NCBI RefSeq assembly: GCF_049310025.1
Contig: NZ_JBJYKD010000021.1
Span: 1 to 55,953 of the forward strand
Source of the DNA: JBJYKD01 sp049310025
GTDB taxonomy: Bacteria > Bacillota > Thermosediminibacteria > Thermosediminibacterales > Tepidanaerobacteraceae
Reading direction: 5' to 3'
Length of the DNA: 55,953 bases
A program made the translations under genes and the position numbers. This document shows positions 8,031-16,804 of this stretch, piece by piece (within the stretch, counting starts at the first letter, position 1; every line of letters starts with the position of its first letter). The notes under the pieces were generated by a model. That model was not told the origin of the DNA. It did no database searches and worked only from the letters and a program-made list of their open reading frames with translations.

Positions 8031-8702
8031 CTATTTTACCTCCTGCATAATAGCCACGCCCGAACTGGTGCCTATTCTTGTGGCTCCGGCGTCGAGCATG
8101 GCAAGCAGAGTCGCAAGGTCCCTTATCCCTCCCGAGGCCTTGATCCCCATGGAATCCCCCACCATTTTCTTCATGAGCTTTATATCTTCCACGGTGGCTC
8201 CGCCGCCGCCAAAACCGGTAGAGGTCTTTACAAAATCGGCCCCGGCGTCTTTTGCAAGCTTGCAGGCGGTCACCTTTTCGCCGGGAGTGAGGTATCCCAT
8301 TTCCAGGATCGCCTTTACCTTTGCATCGGGGTTGATTTCTTTTACCGCCTTCACCACGCTTTCTATGTCCCGGGTTACGGCATAGTAATCCCCGCTTTTG
8401 AGAAATCCCACGTTTATGACCATGTCCACTTCCACGGCCCCGTCTTTTATCGCCCCGGCCGCTTCAAAGGCTTTGGTCTCACCGGCCGATGCCCCCAGGG
8501 GAAAGCCCACGGTGGCGGCCACCTTTACATCGGTCCCCTGCAGTTTGGAAACCGCATATTTTACATAGCACGAGTTGACGCATACCGAATAAAAACCGTA
8601 CTCCACCGCTTCACTGCAGAGTTTTTCTATATCCTCAAAGGTGGCTACGGGTTTTAGAAGCGTGTGATCTATGTATTTTGCTATCTGTTCCCTGGAAAGC
8701 AT
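8031..8702 (-). CDS. deoC: Deoxyribose-phosphate aldolase
   Basis: About 223 residues. It cleaves 2-deoxyribose-5-phosphate to glyceraldehyde-3-phosphate and acetaldehyde, the last step of deoxynucleoside breakdown. Typical sequence features are IDHTLLKP at the start, VGFPLG, the Schiff-base lysine region DFVKTSTGFG and GVKASGGIR-like MGIKASGGIRD. The start is ATG 8702, preceded by GAGGTGAT; an open extension to 8765 lacks a ribosome site. It is the first gene of a probable two-gene unit with the BMP lipoprotein. Confidence 0.94.
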   Translation of the reverse strand: MLSREQIAKYIDHTLLKPVATFEDIEKLCSEAVEYGFYSVCVNSCYVKYAVSKLQGTDVKVAATVGFPLGASAGETKAFEAAGAIKDGAVEVDMVINVGFLKSGDYYAVTRDIESVVKAVKEINPDAKVKAILEMGYLTPGEKVTACKLAKDAGADFVKTSTGFGGGGATVEDIKLMKKMVGDSMGIKASGGIRDLATLLAMLDAGATRIGTSSGVAIMQEVK

Positions 8703-8800
8703 CCGACTATCACCTCGATTGTAAATTTTCATTAAATTTTCCATATAGATAATTCTACACCGCATGATAAAATCCTTTTAAATTCCAATTTTTTATTCAC

Positions 8801-8833
8801 AAAAAAGACCCCCATGATTTTTTCACGGAGGCC
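8801..8833 (-). terminator. Terminator of the proline racemase gene
   Basis: On the minus strand GGCCTCCGTG pairs with CATGGGGGTC (including GU pairs) around an A-rich loop, followed by six T, just downstream of the stop codon at 8863. Confidence 0.7.
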
Positions 8834-8862
8834 ATTATTCGCTCTTGCTTATCTAAATATTT

Positions 8863-9870
8863 TTACCTCAGAGAAAATCCGTATTTCAGCGGGTCTTCTT
8901 CATCGAGCATGTAGTGGTTTACCCCGGTGATGAAGGCCCGGCCGGTGATTTCCGGGATGACCGCTTCGAATTCCCCCACTTTTGTCCGACCCACCAGGCG
9001 CCCGGTGAACAGGGTGCCGAGGATGCTTTCGTGGATGAAGTCTTGATTTAAACCGAGTTCGCCTCTGAAATAAAGGTCGGCCATTTTGGCACAGGTGCCC
9101 GTGCCGCACGGGGAACGGTCGACGGATTTTTCGCCGAAGATGACCACATTTTTGGCATGGGCGCGGGGGTGGGTGGGACAGTCGGATATTTCCGCCAGGT
9201 CCACGGTCTTTATGTGCGGCTTTTCCGGATGGTAAACCCGCACCTTTTTATTGGCCTCTTCGCGGACTTTCAATCCCATATCTATCAATTTGTATATGTT
9301 TTCCTTTTTCACCTCTATCCCCAGATCTTTTGCCTTAACTATGGCGAAAAAGCTGCCGCCGAAGGCTATGTCAATTTTGACGGTGCCGTAAGGTGGGATT
9401 TCAACTTCTACATCTTTTTTAAATAAAAACGCTGGCACGTTTTGAAAAGTAACGCCTGTCGCCCTGCCTTTTTCCACCCTGACTCTGGCCTTTACCAGGC
9501 CGGCCGGGGTTTCCAGCACCACTTCCGTTTCCGGCTCCCTGACCTCAACCATCCCCATCTCCACCGCCACCGTGGCCGCCCCGATGGTGCCGTGGCCGCA
9601 CATGTTGAGGTAGCCCCCGGTGTCCATGAATATAATCCCGAGATGGGCCTCGGGTCTGGTGGGGGCGGTTATTATGGAACCGAACATGTCGTCGTGGCCC
9701 CTGGGCTCCAGCATCAAAGCCCTTCGGATGTGGTCCATATGTTTTTCCAGGTATTCCTTTTTTTCGGGCATGCTGTTGCCCGGTATCCGGGGTATCCCTC
9801 CTATAACCACCCTTGTGGGTTCGCCCATGGTGTGAGAATCCACGGCTATAATCGAACGGGAAACGTTCAT
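8863..9870 (-). CDS. Proline racemase family protein
   Basis: 335 residues, exactly the usual length of bacterial proline racemase. Both catalytic cysteines are present: Cys91 in NMCGHGT and Cys255 in SPCGTGT, so it should be a racemase or epimerase and not the related dehydratase. Proline racemase makes D-proline for Stickland-type reduction; hydroxyproline 2-epimerase is the main alternative and cannot be excluded by motifs. ATG 9870 is chosen because AGGAGTG lies at the right distance; an upstream GTG is part of that site. No D-proline reductase genes are visible. It has its own terminator. Confidence 0.82.
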   Translation of the reverse strand: MNVSRSIIAVDSHTMGEPTRVVIGGIPRIPGNSMPEKKEYLEKHMDHIRRALMLEPRGHDDMFGSIITAPTRPEAHLGIIFMDTGGYLNMCGHGTIGAATVAVEMGMVEVREPETEVVLETPAGLVKARVRVEKGRATGVTFQNVPAFLFKKDVEVEIPPYGTVKIDIAFGGSFFAIVKAKDLGIEVKKENIYKLIDMGLKVREEANKKVRVYHPEKPHIKTVDLAEISDCPTHPRAHAKNVVIFGEKSVDRSPCGTGTCAKMADLYFRGELGLNQDFIHESILGTLFTGRLVGRTKVGEFEAVIPEITGRAFITGVNHYMLDEEDPLKYGFSLR

Positions 9871-10062
9871 TGTATCCACTCCTATTAAATTTTACCGGCT
9901 CACATGTATTGAATCAGGCCAATCCGTTCCATAACCGCCGTTTATCTATCATTAACAGTTCCTCCAGCCGTTCCCGGTAATTATCTGTTAATTTTACCAC
10001 GTCTATTATATCACAGGTGGAAGTAAAAGGAAAGCCGCCAGCAACAGGAGGTTTCAGACCTG

Positions 10063-10240
10063 TGTGCACGACAGGTACCTGAGAAAAGGAGTGAAGGAAA
10101 ACGGAGTTGCGGCACTTATCCATAAAAATCAAGGTCGTGAACCCGCTAAATGCCATCCCAGAGGAAACAAACAAAAAATTATCAATTTTAAAATGTGTGA
10201 CGTTTACAAAGACATCTGCCGCTTTTTTTCTTTTATCTGC
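10063..10240 (+). pseudogene. Remnant of an insertion-sequence transposase (N-terminal part)
   Basis: One plus-strand frame reads VHDRYLRKGVKENG then AALIHKNQGREP, and the next frame continues IPEETNKKLSILK. This matches the conserved helix-turn-helix end of ISNCY-like transposases (RY..EG..GL.H.NRGRPP..IPEE). There is a frameshift and no catalytic region; the copy runs into the 3' end of etfA. It is a decayed fragment and the family name is a recognition-based guess. Confidence 0.45.
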
Positions 10241-11406
10241 CTTATCATTTCCGGCACCACCTGGAACACATCCCCGACAATGCCGTAGGTGGCTACTTTG
10301 AATATGGGTGCGTCCGGATCTTTATTTACGGCCACGATGATCTCGGAAGTCTGCATGCCCGCCAGGTGCTGGATGGCGCCGGAAATGCCGCAGGCGATGT
10401 AGAGTTTGGGCCTCACGGTGCGGCCCGTCTGACCCACCTGGTGGGCGTAGGGCATCCACCCGCTGTCAACGGCGGCCCTGGAGGCCCCTACGGCGCCGCC
10501 CAGGAGCTCCGCCAGTTCAAAGAGCATGGCGAAGTTTTCCGGCCCCTTCATGCCCCTGCCGCCGGATACGATGATGTCGGCGTCGGCCAGGTTTACCGTG
10601 CCGGCGTTATCTGGGATGAACTCCAGGATGTCCAGTAACAAATCCTGCGGACCCGATACGGGCCGCAGCTGGATTATTTTTACATGTGGATTCGGTTTCT
10701 CCTCCGGCATGGGCATGACCTTGGGCCTTACCGTGGCCATCTGGGGTCTTCGGTGGGGGCAGCAAATGGTGGCCATGATGTTGCCCCCGAAAGCCGGGCG
10801 GGTCTGGAGAAGCAGGCCTTTTTCCCTGTCTACCGAAAGCTCGGTGCAGTCGGCGGTAAGGCCGGTCCTGAGCCTTGCGGCCAGGGCCCCGGCGAAATCC
10901 CTGCCCAGGGTCGTGGCCCCTATGAGCACTATCTCGGGCTTGTACGTATTGATTATGTTTTGTGCTTCCATTACATATGTATTGGTCTGATAGTTTTTGA
11001 GCCAGGATGCGTTCACCACGTAAATGGCGTCCACATCGTAGCGGGCCGCTTCCTTTGCCATTTTATCTCCTTCGGAGCCTATTATCATGCAGGAAAGGCC
11101 GGCTCCCAGTTCGCCGGAGATCTCACGGCCTTTGCCCAGGAGTTCAAAGGAAACGGGGTGTATCCTGCCGGATTCGTGCTCAATAAACACCATGACGCCT
11201 TTATATTCCGATATATCGCCGCCTGTGGGCTTTTTATCTTCCAGCAGAAGGGCGCCCACCGGGCATACGTCCACGCACCGGCCGCAGAGGATGCAGCTAT
11301 CGGTGACTTCGGCTACTTCGTGGTCGACTTTTATGCCGCCGTAGGCGCATACATCCATGCAAAGGCCGCACCCGGTGCAGCTTTCTTTAATTACCTTAAG
11401 CGCCAT
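10204..11406 (-). CDS. etfA: Electron transfer flavoprotein alpha subunit with N-terminal two-cluster ferredoxin domain
   Basis: About 400 residues. The first 65 carry two [4Fe-4S] motifs, CTGCGLCMDVC and CILCGRCVDVC, followed by the ETF-alpha domain and the C-terminal FAD-binding segment (SGGRGMKGPEN, GASRAAVDSGW, GQTGRTVRPKLYIACGISGAIQH). With EtfB it forms the electron acceptor of the acyl-CoA dehydrogenase in this operon. Clostridial acyl-CoA dehydrogenase/Etf pairs can bifurcate electrons to ferredoxin. Start ATG 11406 follows AGAAGGAGG. It is the last gene of the operon, 147 bp after etfB. Confidence 0.93.
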   Translation of the reverse strand: MALKVIKESCTGCGLCMDVCAYGGIKVDHEVAEVTDSCILCGRCVDVCPVGALLLEDKKPTGGDISEYKGVMVFIEHESGRIHPVSFELLGKGREISGELGAGLSCMIIGSEGDKMAKEAARYDVDAIYVVNASWLKNYQTNTYVMEAQNIINTYKPEIVLIGATTLGRDFAGALAARLRTGLTADCTELSVDREKGLLLQTRPAFGGNIMATICCPHRRPQMATVRPKVMPMPEEKPNPHVKIIQLRPVSGPQDLLLDILEFIPDNAGTVNLADADIIVSGGRGMKGPENFAMLFELAELLGGAVGASRAAVDSGWMPYAHQVGQTGRTVRPKLYIACGISGAIQHLAGMQTSEIIVAVNKDPDAPIFKVATYGIVGDVFQVVPEMIRQIKEKKRQMSL

Positions 11407-11553
11407 TTCCGAACCTCCTTCTATACCGATCATGACCGGACCGATAGAGCCCTGTTCAAAGCGCACGGCAGAACCGTTTCTGATTTGAAGTTGGATTTCG
11501 AAGTTGGATTTTTCGGTGGAACAAGAGTGCTAAGGGCAAAAACCGCCATCGGT

Positions 11554-12354
11554 CTACAGATTTATCACATGCCCATCCGACAGGGCTTCCAGCAGCTTTG
11601 CCACCGCCTCGGACACCTCGCCTTTTATTATCTGACCGCCTCGCCGGGGCGGCGGGGTGAATATGCATAGGACCTGAGTGGGGGAGCCGTCAAATCCGAA
11701 TTCCCCCGGGTCGCCCCCGAGGTCCGCCGCACCCCATACGGGAATTTCGGCCCGGCTGGCCCTTTTGATGGAAAAGATGTTGGGTATGCGCGGCCGGTTG
11801 ATGTCCTTCACCACGGTAATGAGGGCCGGCAAATATGCGGACACCACCTGGGTGCCGCTGTCCAGGAGGCGCTCCGCCACTATCCTTTTCCGGTCCAAAT
11901 CTATCTCACGTATCTTTGACACACAGGTAAGCTGCCTAAAATTCAACCGCTGGGCGAGGCCCGGCCCCACCTGGGCGGTGTCGCCGTCGGTGGCCTGCTT
12001 GCCGCATATAACGAGGTCTGCGCCGCCAAGTTTCCTGATGCCGAGTGAAAGGGTGTACGCGGTGGCCAGGGTGTCGGCCCCCGCAAAGGCCCTGTCGCTT
12101 AAAAGCACCGCCCTGTCGGCCCCCATGGAAATGGCGGTTTTAAGGGCGTCTCTCGCCTGGAGCGGTCCCATGGAAATGGCAATTACTTCTCCGCCGTATC
12201 TTTCTTTTAGCCTTATGCCTTCTTCTATGGCGTACTCGTCAAAGGGATTTACAACGGATTCCACTCCTTCGCGGATAAGGGTTCCCCTGACGGGGTCCAT
12301 CTGCACTCTGGCTTCGGTGCTGGGAACCTGCTTTATGCATACCACTATTCTCAA
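11554..12354 (-). CDS. etfB: Electron transfer flavoprotein beta subunit
   Basis: 266 residues with the ETF-beta signature CIKQVPST at the start, NPFDEYAIEE, and the nucleotide-binding segment CGKQATDGDTAQVGPGLAQ. It pairs with EtfA, binding FAD or AMP, and passes electrons between NADH or ferredoxin and the acyl-CoA dehydrogenase encoded two genes upstream. The tail after about residue 215 is longer than in minimal EtfB, as in other clostridial Etfs. Part of the thl-hbd-acd-crt-etfB-etfA series. Confidence 0.93.
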   Translation of the reverse strand: MRIVVCIKQVPSTEARVQMDPVRGTLIREGVESVVNPFDEYAIEEGIRLKERYGGEVIAISMGPLQARDALKTAISMGADRAVLLSDRAFAGADTLATAYTLSLGIRKLGGADLVICGKQATDGDTAQVGPGLAQRLNFRQLTCVSKIREIDLDRKRIVAERLLDSGTQVVSAYLPALITVVKDINRPRIPNIFSIKRASRAEIPVWGAADLGGDPGEFGFDGSPTQVLCIFTPPPRRGGQIIKGEVSEAVAKLLEALSDGHVINL

Positions 12355-12468
12355 GTAAAATTCCCCCTTTAAAGTCCATGAAACTGCGGCGGCCGAAAAC
12401 CCCGGTTGGCTTTGCCGCCGCAGGCAATCTGCGGTTAACTTGCCGTCAGGCGTGTCGAAAGCCGTAAA

Positions 12469-13251
12469 TCATCTGCCGGTGAAGTTCGGAGGCCGTTTCT
12501 CCAGGAAAGCCGCCACACCCTCTTTTTTGTCATGGGTGGTGCAGGCCAGAGCGAAAAGGTAAGACTCATGCGCCAGCCCCTGGTCAAGCCCGAGATTCGC
12601 CCCGCGGTTTATGGCTTCTTTGGCGTACTGGATGGCCAGTTTCGGCAGGGCCTTGATTTTTTTCACCCATTCGGCTACTTCTTCCATCAACTTATCCTGA
12701 GGCACAACCTTGTTTACCAGCCCGATCCTGAAAGCTTCCTGTGCGTCAATCATATCTCCCAGGAGTATCATTTCAAGGGCCTTCGCCTTGCCCACAAGCT
12801 TCGCCAGCCGCTGGGTCCCACCCGCTCCCGGGATGATCCCGAGTTTTACTTCGGAAGCGGCGAATCCGGCGTTTTCGGAGGCTATCCTGAAGGTGCAGGC
12901 CAGGGAAAGCTCAAGGCCCGCTCCAATGGCGTAGCCGTTGACGGCGGCGATAACCGGGATGTTCAGGTTCTCGATCCTGGAAAAAAGCTCCTGGCGCTGC
13001 CTGGTATGCCTTCGCCCGATGATGGCGTCCCTTTCCACGAGCTCCTTTATGTCGGCTCCCGACATAAAAGCCCTGTCCCCGGCCCCGGTGACGACCGCAG
13101 CCCTGAGGTCCTCGTTTTTTTCGATGCGGTAAACCGCATCCTCCAGTTCTTCCACCATCCTGTTGCTGAGGGCGTTTCTCACCTCGGGGCGGTTGATGGT
13201 TATATACGCCGCCCGGTCTTCCTCTTTATACAGGAGAAGCTGATAATCCAC
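12469..13251 (-). CDS. Enoyl-CoA hydratase (crotonase family)
   Basis: About 260 residues with the crotonase fold: INRPEVRNALS, the oxyanion-hole segment FMSGADIKEL, and NGYAIGAGLELSLACTFRIAS followed by LGIIPGAGGTQRL with the two catalytic acidic positions in the usual places. It hydrates crotonyl-CoA to 3-hydroxybutyryl-CoA, or the reverse. GTG 13251 is preferred because GGGAGGTG lies just before it; an open extension to 13302 has no ribosome site. It sits between the acyl-CoA dehydrogenase and etfB in the C4 acyl-CoA operon. Confidence 0.92.
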   Translation of the reverse strand: MDYQLLLYKEEDRAAYITINRPEVRNALSNRMVEELEDAVYRIEKNEDLRAAVVTGAGDRAFMSGADIKELVERDAIIGRRHTRQRQELFSRIENLNIPVIAAVNGYAIGAGLELSLACTFRIASENAGFAASEVKLGIIPGAGGTQRLAKLVGKAKALEMILLGDMIDAQEAFRIGLVNKVVPQDKLMEEVAEWVKKIKALPKLAIQYAKEAINRGANLGLDQGLAHESYLFALACTTHDKKEGVAAFLEKRPPNFTGR

Positions 13252-13351
13252 CCGACACACCTCCCAATTTGTTTCCATATCATCCCCGCAGCGCAGCGGC
13301 ACCGGCGATGCTGTGTTCGGCAGAACCGGTGCCGGCCCCTCCTTTACCCTT

Positions 13352-14503
13352 TTAAAATGCGGATATCCCCAGGTCTCTACCGGCGATTATGAGTTTCTGT
13401 ATCTGGCTTGTGCCCTCGTAAAGGGTGTTTATCCTGGCGTCCCTGTAGTACCTCTCAATGGGGAACTCCCCGGAGAACCCGTAGCCTCCGAAGACCTGCA
13501 GAGCTTTATAGGCCACCCTGTTTGCCATTTCGCTGCAGAAAAGTTTGGCCACGCACACCTCCCGGGTGTTGGGGACTCCCTTATTCTTGAGATGCCCCAC
13601 CCGGTAGACCAGCAGCCGGCCGGCCTCGATGTCTACGATCATGTCGGCGAACATCTCCTGTATGAGCTGGTGCCCGGCGATAGGCTTTCCGAACTGGATT
13701 CTTTCCAGGGCGTACTTTTTGGCGGCGTCGTAACATCCCTGGGCAAGGCCCACGCACCCGGCGGCCACGGTATAGCGGCCGAAGTCAAGGGCGCTCATGG
13801 CCACCTTGAAGCCCTGGCCCACCCCTCCAAGGATGTTTTCTTTGGGAACCCTGACATCGGTCAAGATGAGCTCCGCTGTATTGGAAGCCCTCAAACCCAG
13901 TTTCTGGTGAATGTCTCTGCTTGAAAAGCCCGGTGTCCCGGTATCGACCAGGAATGCCGTAATACCGCGGTGCCCGGCGTTTTTATCGGTCTTGGCGAAA
14001 ACAATAGCCAGGTCGGCCACCCCGCCGTTGGTGATCCACATTTTGTTGCCGTTTAAAATAAAGCTGTCTCCGTCTTCCACCGCGGTGGCCTGCATGCTCA
14101 CCACATCGCTGCCGGAGTTGGGCTCCGTCAGGCCGAAGCAGCCCAGTATCTCGCCGGAGGCCAGGCGCGGCACGTATTTTCTTTTCTGTTCGCCGGTGCC
14201 CCATTTCAAAATGGTCAGGGCCACCAGCGATACCTGCACGGAGTAGATGCCCCGCACCGAGGAATCCACCCGCCCCAGTTCTTCCGCCACGATGGCATGG
14301 GCTATGTAGTCAAACCCTCCCCCGCCGTATTCCTCTGGTATCACGGTGCCGAAAATCCCCAGCTCTCCCATTTTCTTTACTATATCGGCGGGGAACTTCT
14401 CCTCAAGGTCGTTTTCCGCCGCCACCGGGGCTATTTCCTTTTCGGCAAATTCCGCCACCATGTTTTTTATCATTACCTGTTCTTCTGTTAAATCAAAATT
14501 CAT
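13352..14503 (-). CDS. Acyl-CoA dehydrogenase (butyryl-CoA or glutaryl-CoA type)
   Basis: 383 residues with the acyl-CoA dehydrogenase FAD signatures GCFGLTEPNSGSD and WITNGG, RIQFGKPIAGHQLIQ, and the catalytic glutamate in NTLYEGTSQIQ. The context implies crotonyl-CoA/butyryl-CoA interconversion with EtfAB. The segment RVDSSVRGIYSVQVSLV (Arg84) is unlike textbook butyryl-CoA dehydrogenases and resembles the glutaryl-CoA dehydrogenase region whose arginine binds the distal carboxylate, so the substrate could be a dicarboxylyl-CoA. ATG 14503 follows GGGAGG; the open extension to 14548 is ignored. Confidence 0.9.
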   Translation of the reverse strand: MNFDLTEEQVMIKNMVAEFAEKEIAPVAAENDLEEKFPADIVKKMGELGIFGTVIPEEYGGGGFDYIAHAIVAEELGRVDSSVRGIYSVQVSLVALTILKWGTGEQKRKYVPRLASGEILGCFGLTEPNSGSDVVSMQATAVEDGDSFILNGNKMWITNGGVADLAIVFAKTDKNAGHRGITAFLVDTGTPGFSSRDIHQKLGLRASNTAELILTDVRVPKENILGGVGQGFKVAMSALDFGRYTVAAGCVGLAQGCYDAAKKYALERIQFGKPIAGHQLIQEMFADMIVDIEAGRLLVYRVGHLKNKGVPNTREVCVAKLFCSEMANRVAYKALQVFGGYGFSGEFPIERYYRDARINTLYEGTSQIQKLIIAGRDLGISAF

Positions 14504-14594
14504 ATCGGCGCCTCCCATATAAATAAAGTTATTAAAATCCCGCAACACCGGTCAATAATCAAGGACCGCCGGATTCCCGTCAAACCTTAAAGGA

Positions 14595-15446
14595 TTAATA
14601 GGTGTAAAATCCCTTGCCGGTCTTGCGCCCCAGGTGCCCGGCCCTCACCATTTTCTTAAGGATATACGGCGGGCGGTAGCGGGGGTCACCGAACTCTCTG
14701 TAAAGGGTTTCGGTCTTGGCCAGGTGGATATCCACCCCTATCATGTCGATCAGCTCCAGGGGCCCCATGGGATGGTTGGCGCCCAGCTTCATGGCGGTAT
14801 CTATATCCCGGGCGTCCGCCACCCCTTCTGAATAAACGTTGACAGCCTCGTTTAATAGAGCGGCCAGGACCCGGCTCACTATGCCGGCAGGCGACTCTGT
14901 TTTAGTAACCACCGGCGTCTTGCCCAGCATTTCGGCAAGAGCCCTGGCAGCTTCCACCGTCTCGGGAGCCGTGTCGAGCCCCGGGATTATCTCCACCAGC
15001 TTCATTATCACCGGCGGGTTAAAGAAATGCATGCCCACCACTCTTGCCCTGTTTTTGGTGCCGCCTGCTATCTCGCTGATGGAGCAGGCGGTGGTATTGG
15101 TGGCAAGGATGACTTCAGGCCCGAAGTGCCTGTCAAGGCGGGCAAAAACCTGCTTTTTCACTTCCACGTCTTCCACCACGGCCTCCACCACAAAATCAAT
15201 GTCGCCGAAGGCTTCAATCTCCGTGCCGCCGGTAATCCGGGACATGACGGCATCCGCCTCCTCCGCGGTCATCCTGCCCTTTTCCACGCGCCTGTCGAGC
15301 CCCGCCTTTATTTTGGCGACGGCTCTGTCGACAAAGGACTGCTCGACATCGATGAGCACTGCCTCAAACCCCTGCTGGGCGCAGAGCTGGGCTATGCCGT
15401 GCCCCATGGTCCCGGCGCCCACCACCATGATTTTTTGGAATTCCAT
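14595..15446 (-). CDS. hbd: 3-hydroxybutyryl-CoA dehydrogenase
   Basis: 283 residues. The N-terminal Rossmann motif is GAGTMGHGIAQL; the HAD signature ATNTTACSISEIA and GMHFFNPPVIMKLVEII follow, with the catalytic histidine in that segment, and NHPMGPLELIDMIG in the C-terminal domain. It interconverts acetoacetyl-CoA and 3-hydroxybutyryl-CoA with NAD(P)H. The start is ATG 15446 after AGGAGGGG. Second gene of the C4 acyl-CoA operon, 24 bp after the thiolase. Confidence 0.95.
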   Translation of the reverse strand: MEFQKIMVVGAGTMGHGIAQLCAQQGFEAVLIDVEQSFVDRAVAKIKAGLDRRVEKGRMTAEEADAVMSRITGGTEIEAFGDIDFVVEAVVEDVEVKKQVFARLDRHFGPEVILATNTTACSISEIAGGTKNRARVVGMHFFNPPVIMKLVEIIPGLDTAPETVEAARALAEMLGKTPVVTKTESPAGIVSRVLAALLNEAVNVYSEGVADARDIDTAMKLGANHPMGPLELIDMIGVDIHLAKTETLYREFGDPRYRPPYILKKMVRAGHLGRKTGKGFYTY

Positions 15447-15470
15447 CAAAACCCCTCCTGATTTTTATAT

Positions 15471-16652
15471 TTAAAGCCTCTCGATTATCATGGCCTCACC
15501 CTGGCCGCCGCCTACACATAGGGTAACCATCCCTATGTGCTTGTCTTCCTGCCTTAATGCATTTATAAGTGTGGTCAGAAGTTTTGCCCCCGTGGCCCCT
15601 ATCGGATGGCCCAGCGAAATGGCCCCGCCGTATATATTCGTCTTATCAAGGTCCAGGTTCAGCGCCCTTACCACCGCCAGCACCTGGCCTGCAAAGGCTT
15701 CATTCAGCTCTATGAGGTCGATGTCGGCCAGAGTCAGGCCGGCTTTTTGGAGCGCTGCGGGCACCGCCTCAACGGGCCCGAGCCCCATGTGAGTGGGGTC
15801 TACGCCCCGCTGTCCGTGGGAAAGGATCCTCGCCAGGGGCTTTATCCCCAGGGCTTTCGCCTTCTCTCCAGCCATCAGCACCACCGCGGCGGCCCCGTCA
15901 CAGAGGGCCGAACTGGACCCGGCGGTTATGGTGCCGTTTTCTTTAAAGACGGGGGGCAGTTTCCCCAGGGCTTCCATGGAAATGTCGCGCCTCGGGATTT
16001 CTTCGGTGTCAAACACGGCGTTCGGATTCTTTCCGTCGCCGATATTTACGGGCAGTATCTCGTTTTTGAATTTTCCCGAATCAATAGCGGCGACGGCCCT
16101 TTTATGGCTCATGTATGAGTACTCATCCTGCTCCTTCCGGGTTATGCCGTATTCTTCCACCAGCACTTCCGCCGTTGCCCCCATCATCATGCCCGCCAGG
16201 GGGCACATGAACCCGTCCTGGTGCAGGTGATCCTGCAGTTCCCCTGCTCCAAGCCTGTAACCCCAGCGGGCTCCCGGCAGAAGATAGGGAGCGCGGCTTG
16301 CCATCTCCGCACCTCCGGCCACCATTACGTCCGCGTCTCCAGCCCTTATGGCCTGTGCCGCCAGGGCGACGGCTTTAAGCCCCGAGGCGCAACGCTTGTT
16401 GACGGAAAAGGCAGAAATACTGACAGGAAGGCCGCCTTTGACCGCGGCAAGCCTGGCCAGGTTCGGCCCCACACCCGCCTGCCACGCATTGCCGAATATC
16501 ACCTCTTCCACCAGTTCCTTTTCAATCCCCGCCCTCCTGACCGCTTCGGCTATCACGGCGCCGCCCAGTTCCACCGGCGTCTTTTTCGAGATGCTCCCCC
16601 CGAATTTGCCGCAGGCGGTCCTGACGGCGCTTACAATTACCACTTCCCTCAT
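15471..16652 (-). CDS. thl: Acetyl-CoA acetyltransferase (thiolase)
   Basis: 393 residues, standard thiolase length, with the acyl-accepting Cys88 in NKRCASGLKA, the catalytic GHPIGATGA histidine and the C-terminal LCVGGGQG cysteine. It condenses two acetyl-CoA to acetoacetyl-CoA or cleaves it. First gene of the six-gene operon that also encodes Hbd, an acyl-CoA dehydrogenase, crotonase and EtfBA. The leader contains a sigma-54-type promoter about 60 bp upstream of the start and two candidate activator sites further out. Confidence 0.95.
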   Translation of the reverse strand: MREVVIVSAVRTACGKFGGSISKKTPVELGGAVIAEAVRRAGIEKELVEEVIFGNAWQAGVGPNLARLAAVKGGLPVSISAFSVNKRCASGLKAVALAAQAIRAGDADVMVAGGAEMASRAPYLLPGARWGYRLGAGELQDHLHQDGFMCPLAGMMMGATAEVLVEEYGITRKEQDEYSYMSHKRAVAAIDSGKFKNEILPVNIGDGKNPNAVFDTEEIPRRDISMEALGKLPPVFKENGTITAGSSSALCDGAAAVVLMAGEKAKALGIKPLARILSHGQRGVDPTHMGLGPVEAVPAALQKAGLTLADIDLIELNEAFAGQVLAVVRALNLDLDKTNIYGGAISLGHPIGATGAKLLTTLINALRQEDKHIGMVTLCVGGGQGEAMIIERL

Positions 16653-16713
16653 GAAGCCACCTCCCGAAATTCACTCTATTATATTATTTTCATGCAATTG
16701 CAAAATATATGAA

Positions 16714-16728
16714 GCAAACTCCGTACCA
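16714..16728 (-). promoter_or_regulatory. Sigma-54-type promoter of the C4 acyl-CoA operon
   Basis: Minus strand TGGTACGGAGTTTGC: the GG and GC dinucleotides are separated by exactly 10 bases and both hexamer contexts fit the RpoN consensus (TGGYACG N4 TTGC). It lies about 60 bp before the thiolase start codon, and no well-spaced sigma-A promoter is obvious. Confidence 0.65.
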
Positions 16729-16769
16729 CCGGAAAAACCTTTAAAACGGGCCATTTCCACGGCCTTTTG

Positions 16770-16804
16770 GTTCATTTATTAAACACATCGTTCACTTTTT
16801 AAAC
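16770..16804. promoter_or_regulatory. Pair of candidate enhancer sites upstream of thl
   Basis: Two similar 15-mers, GTTCATTTATTAAAC (16770-16784) and GTTCACTTTTTAAAC (16790-16804), with GTT/AAC arms, spaced 20 bp apart and about 42-76 bp beyond the -24 element. They resemble but do not equal the ddh enhancer GTTCACTTTTGCGAAC. The rest of this spacer holds a GC-rich hairpin near 16803-16825 and the cotF promoter. Confidence 0.5.

Noticed and set aside
9914..10174. 86-codon minus-strand ORF upstream of the proline racemase
   Set aside because: The last 30 residues (NYRERLEELLMIDKRRLWNG) look protein-like, but there is no ribosome site and the rest overlaps the transposase relic. Could be a relic or leader ORF; not supported enough to call.
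10684..11670. 328-codon plus-strand ORF opposite etfA
   Set aside because: Antisense shadow of etfA; no ribosome site or domain, and the opposite strand encodes a clear ferredoxin-EtfA protein.
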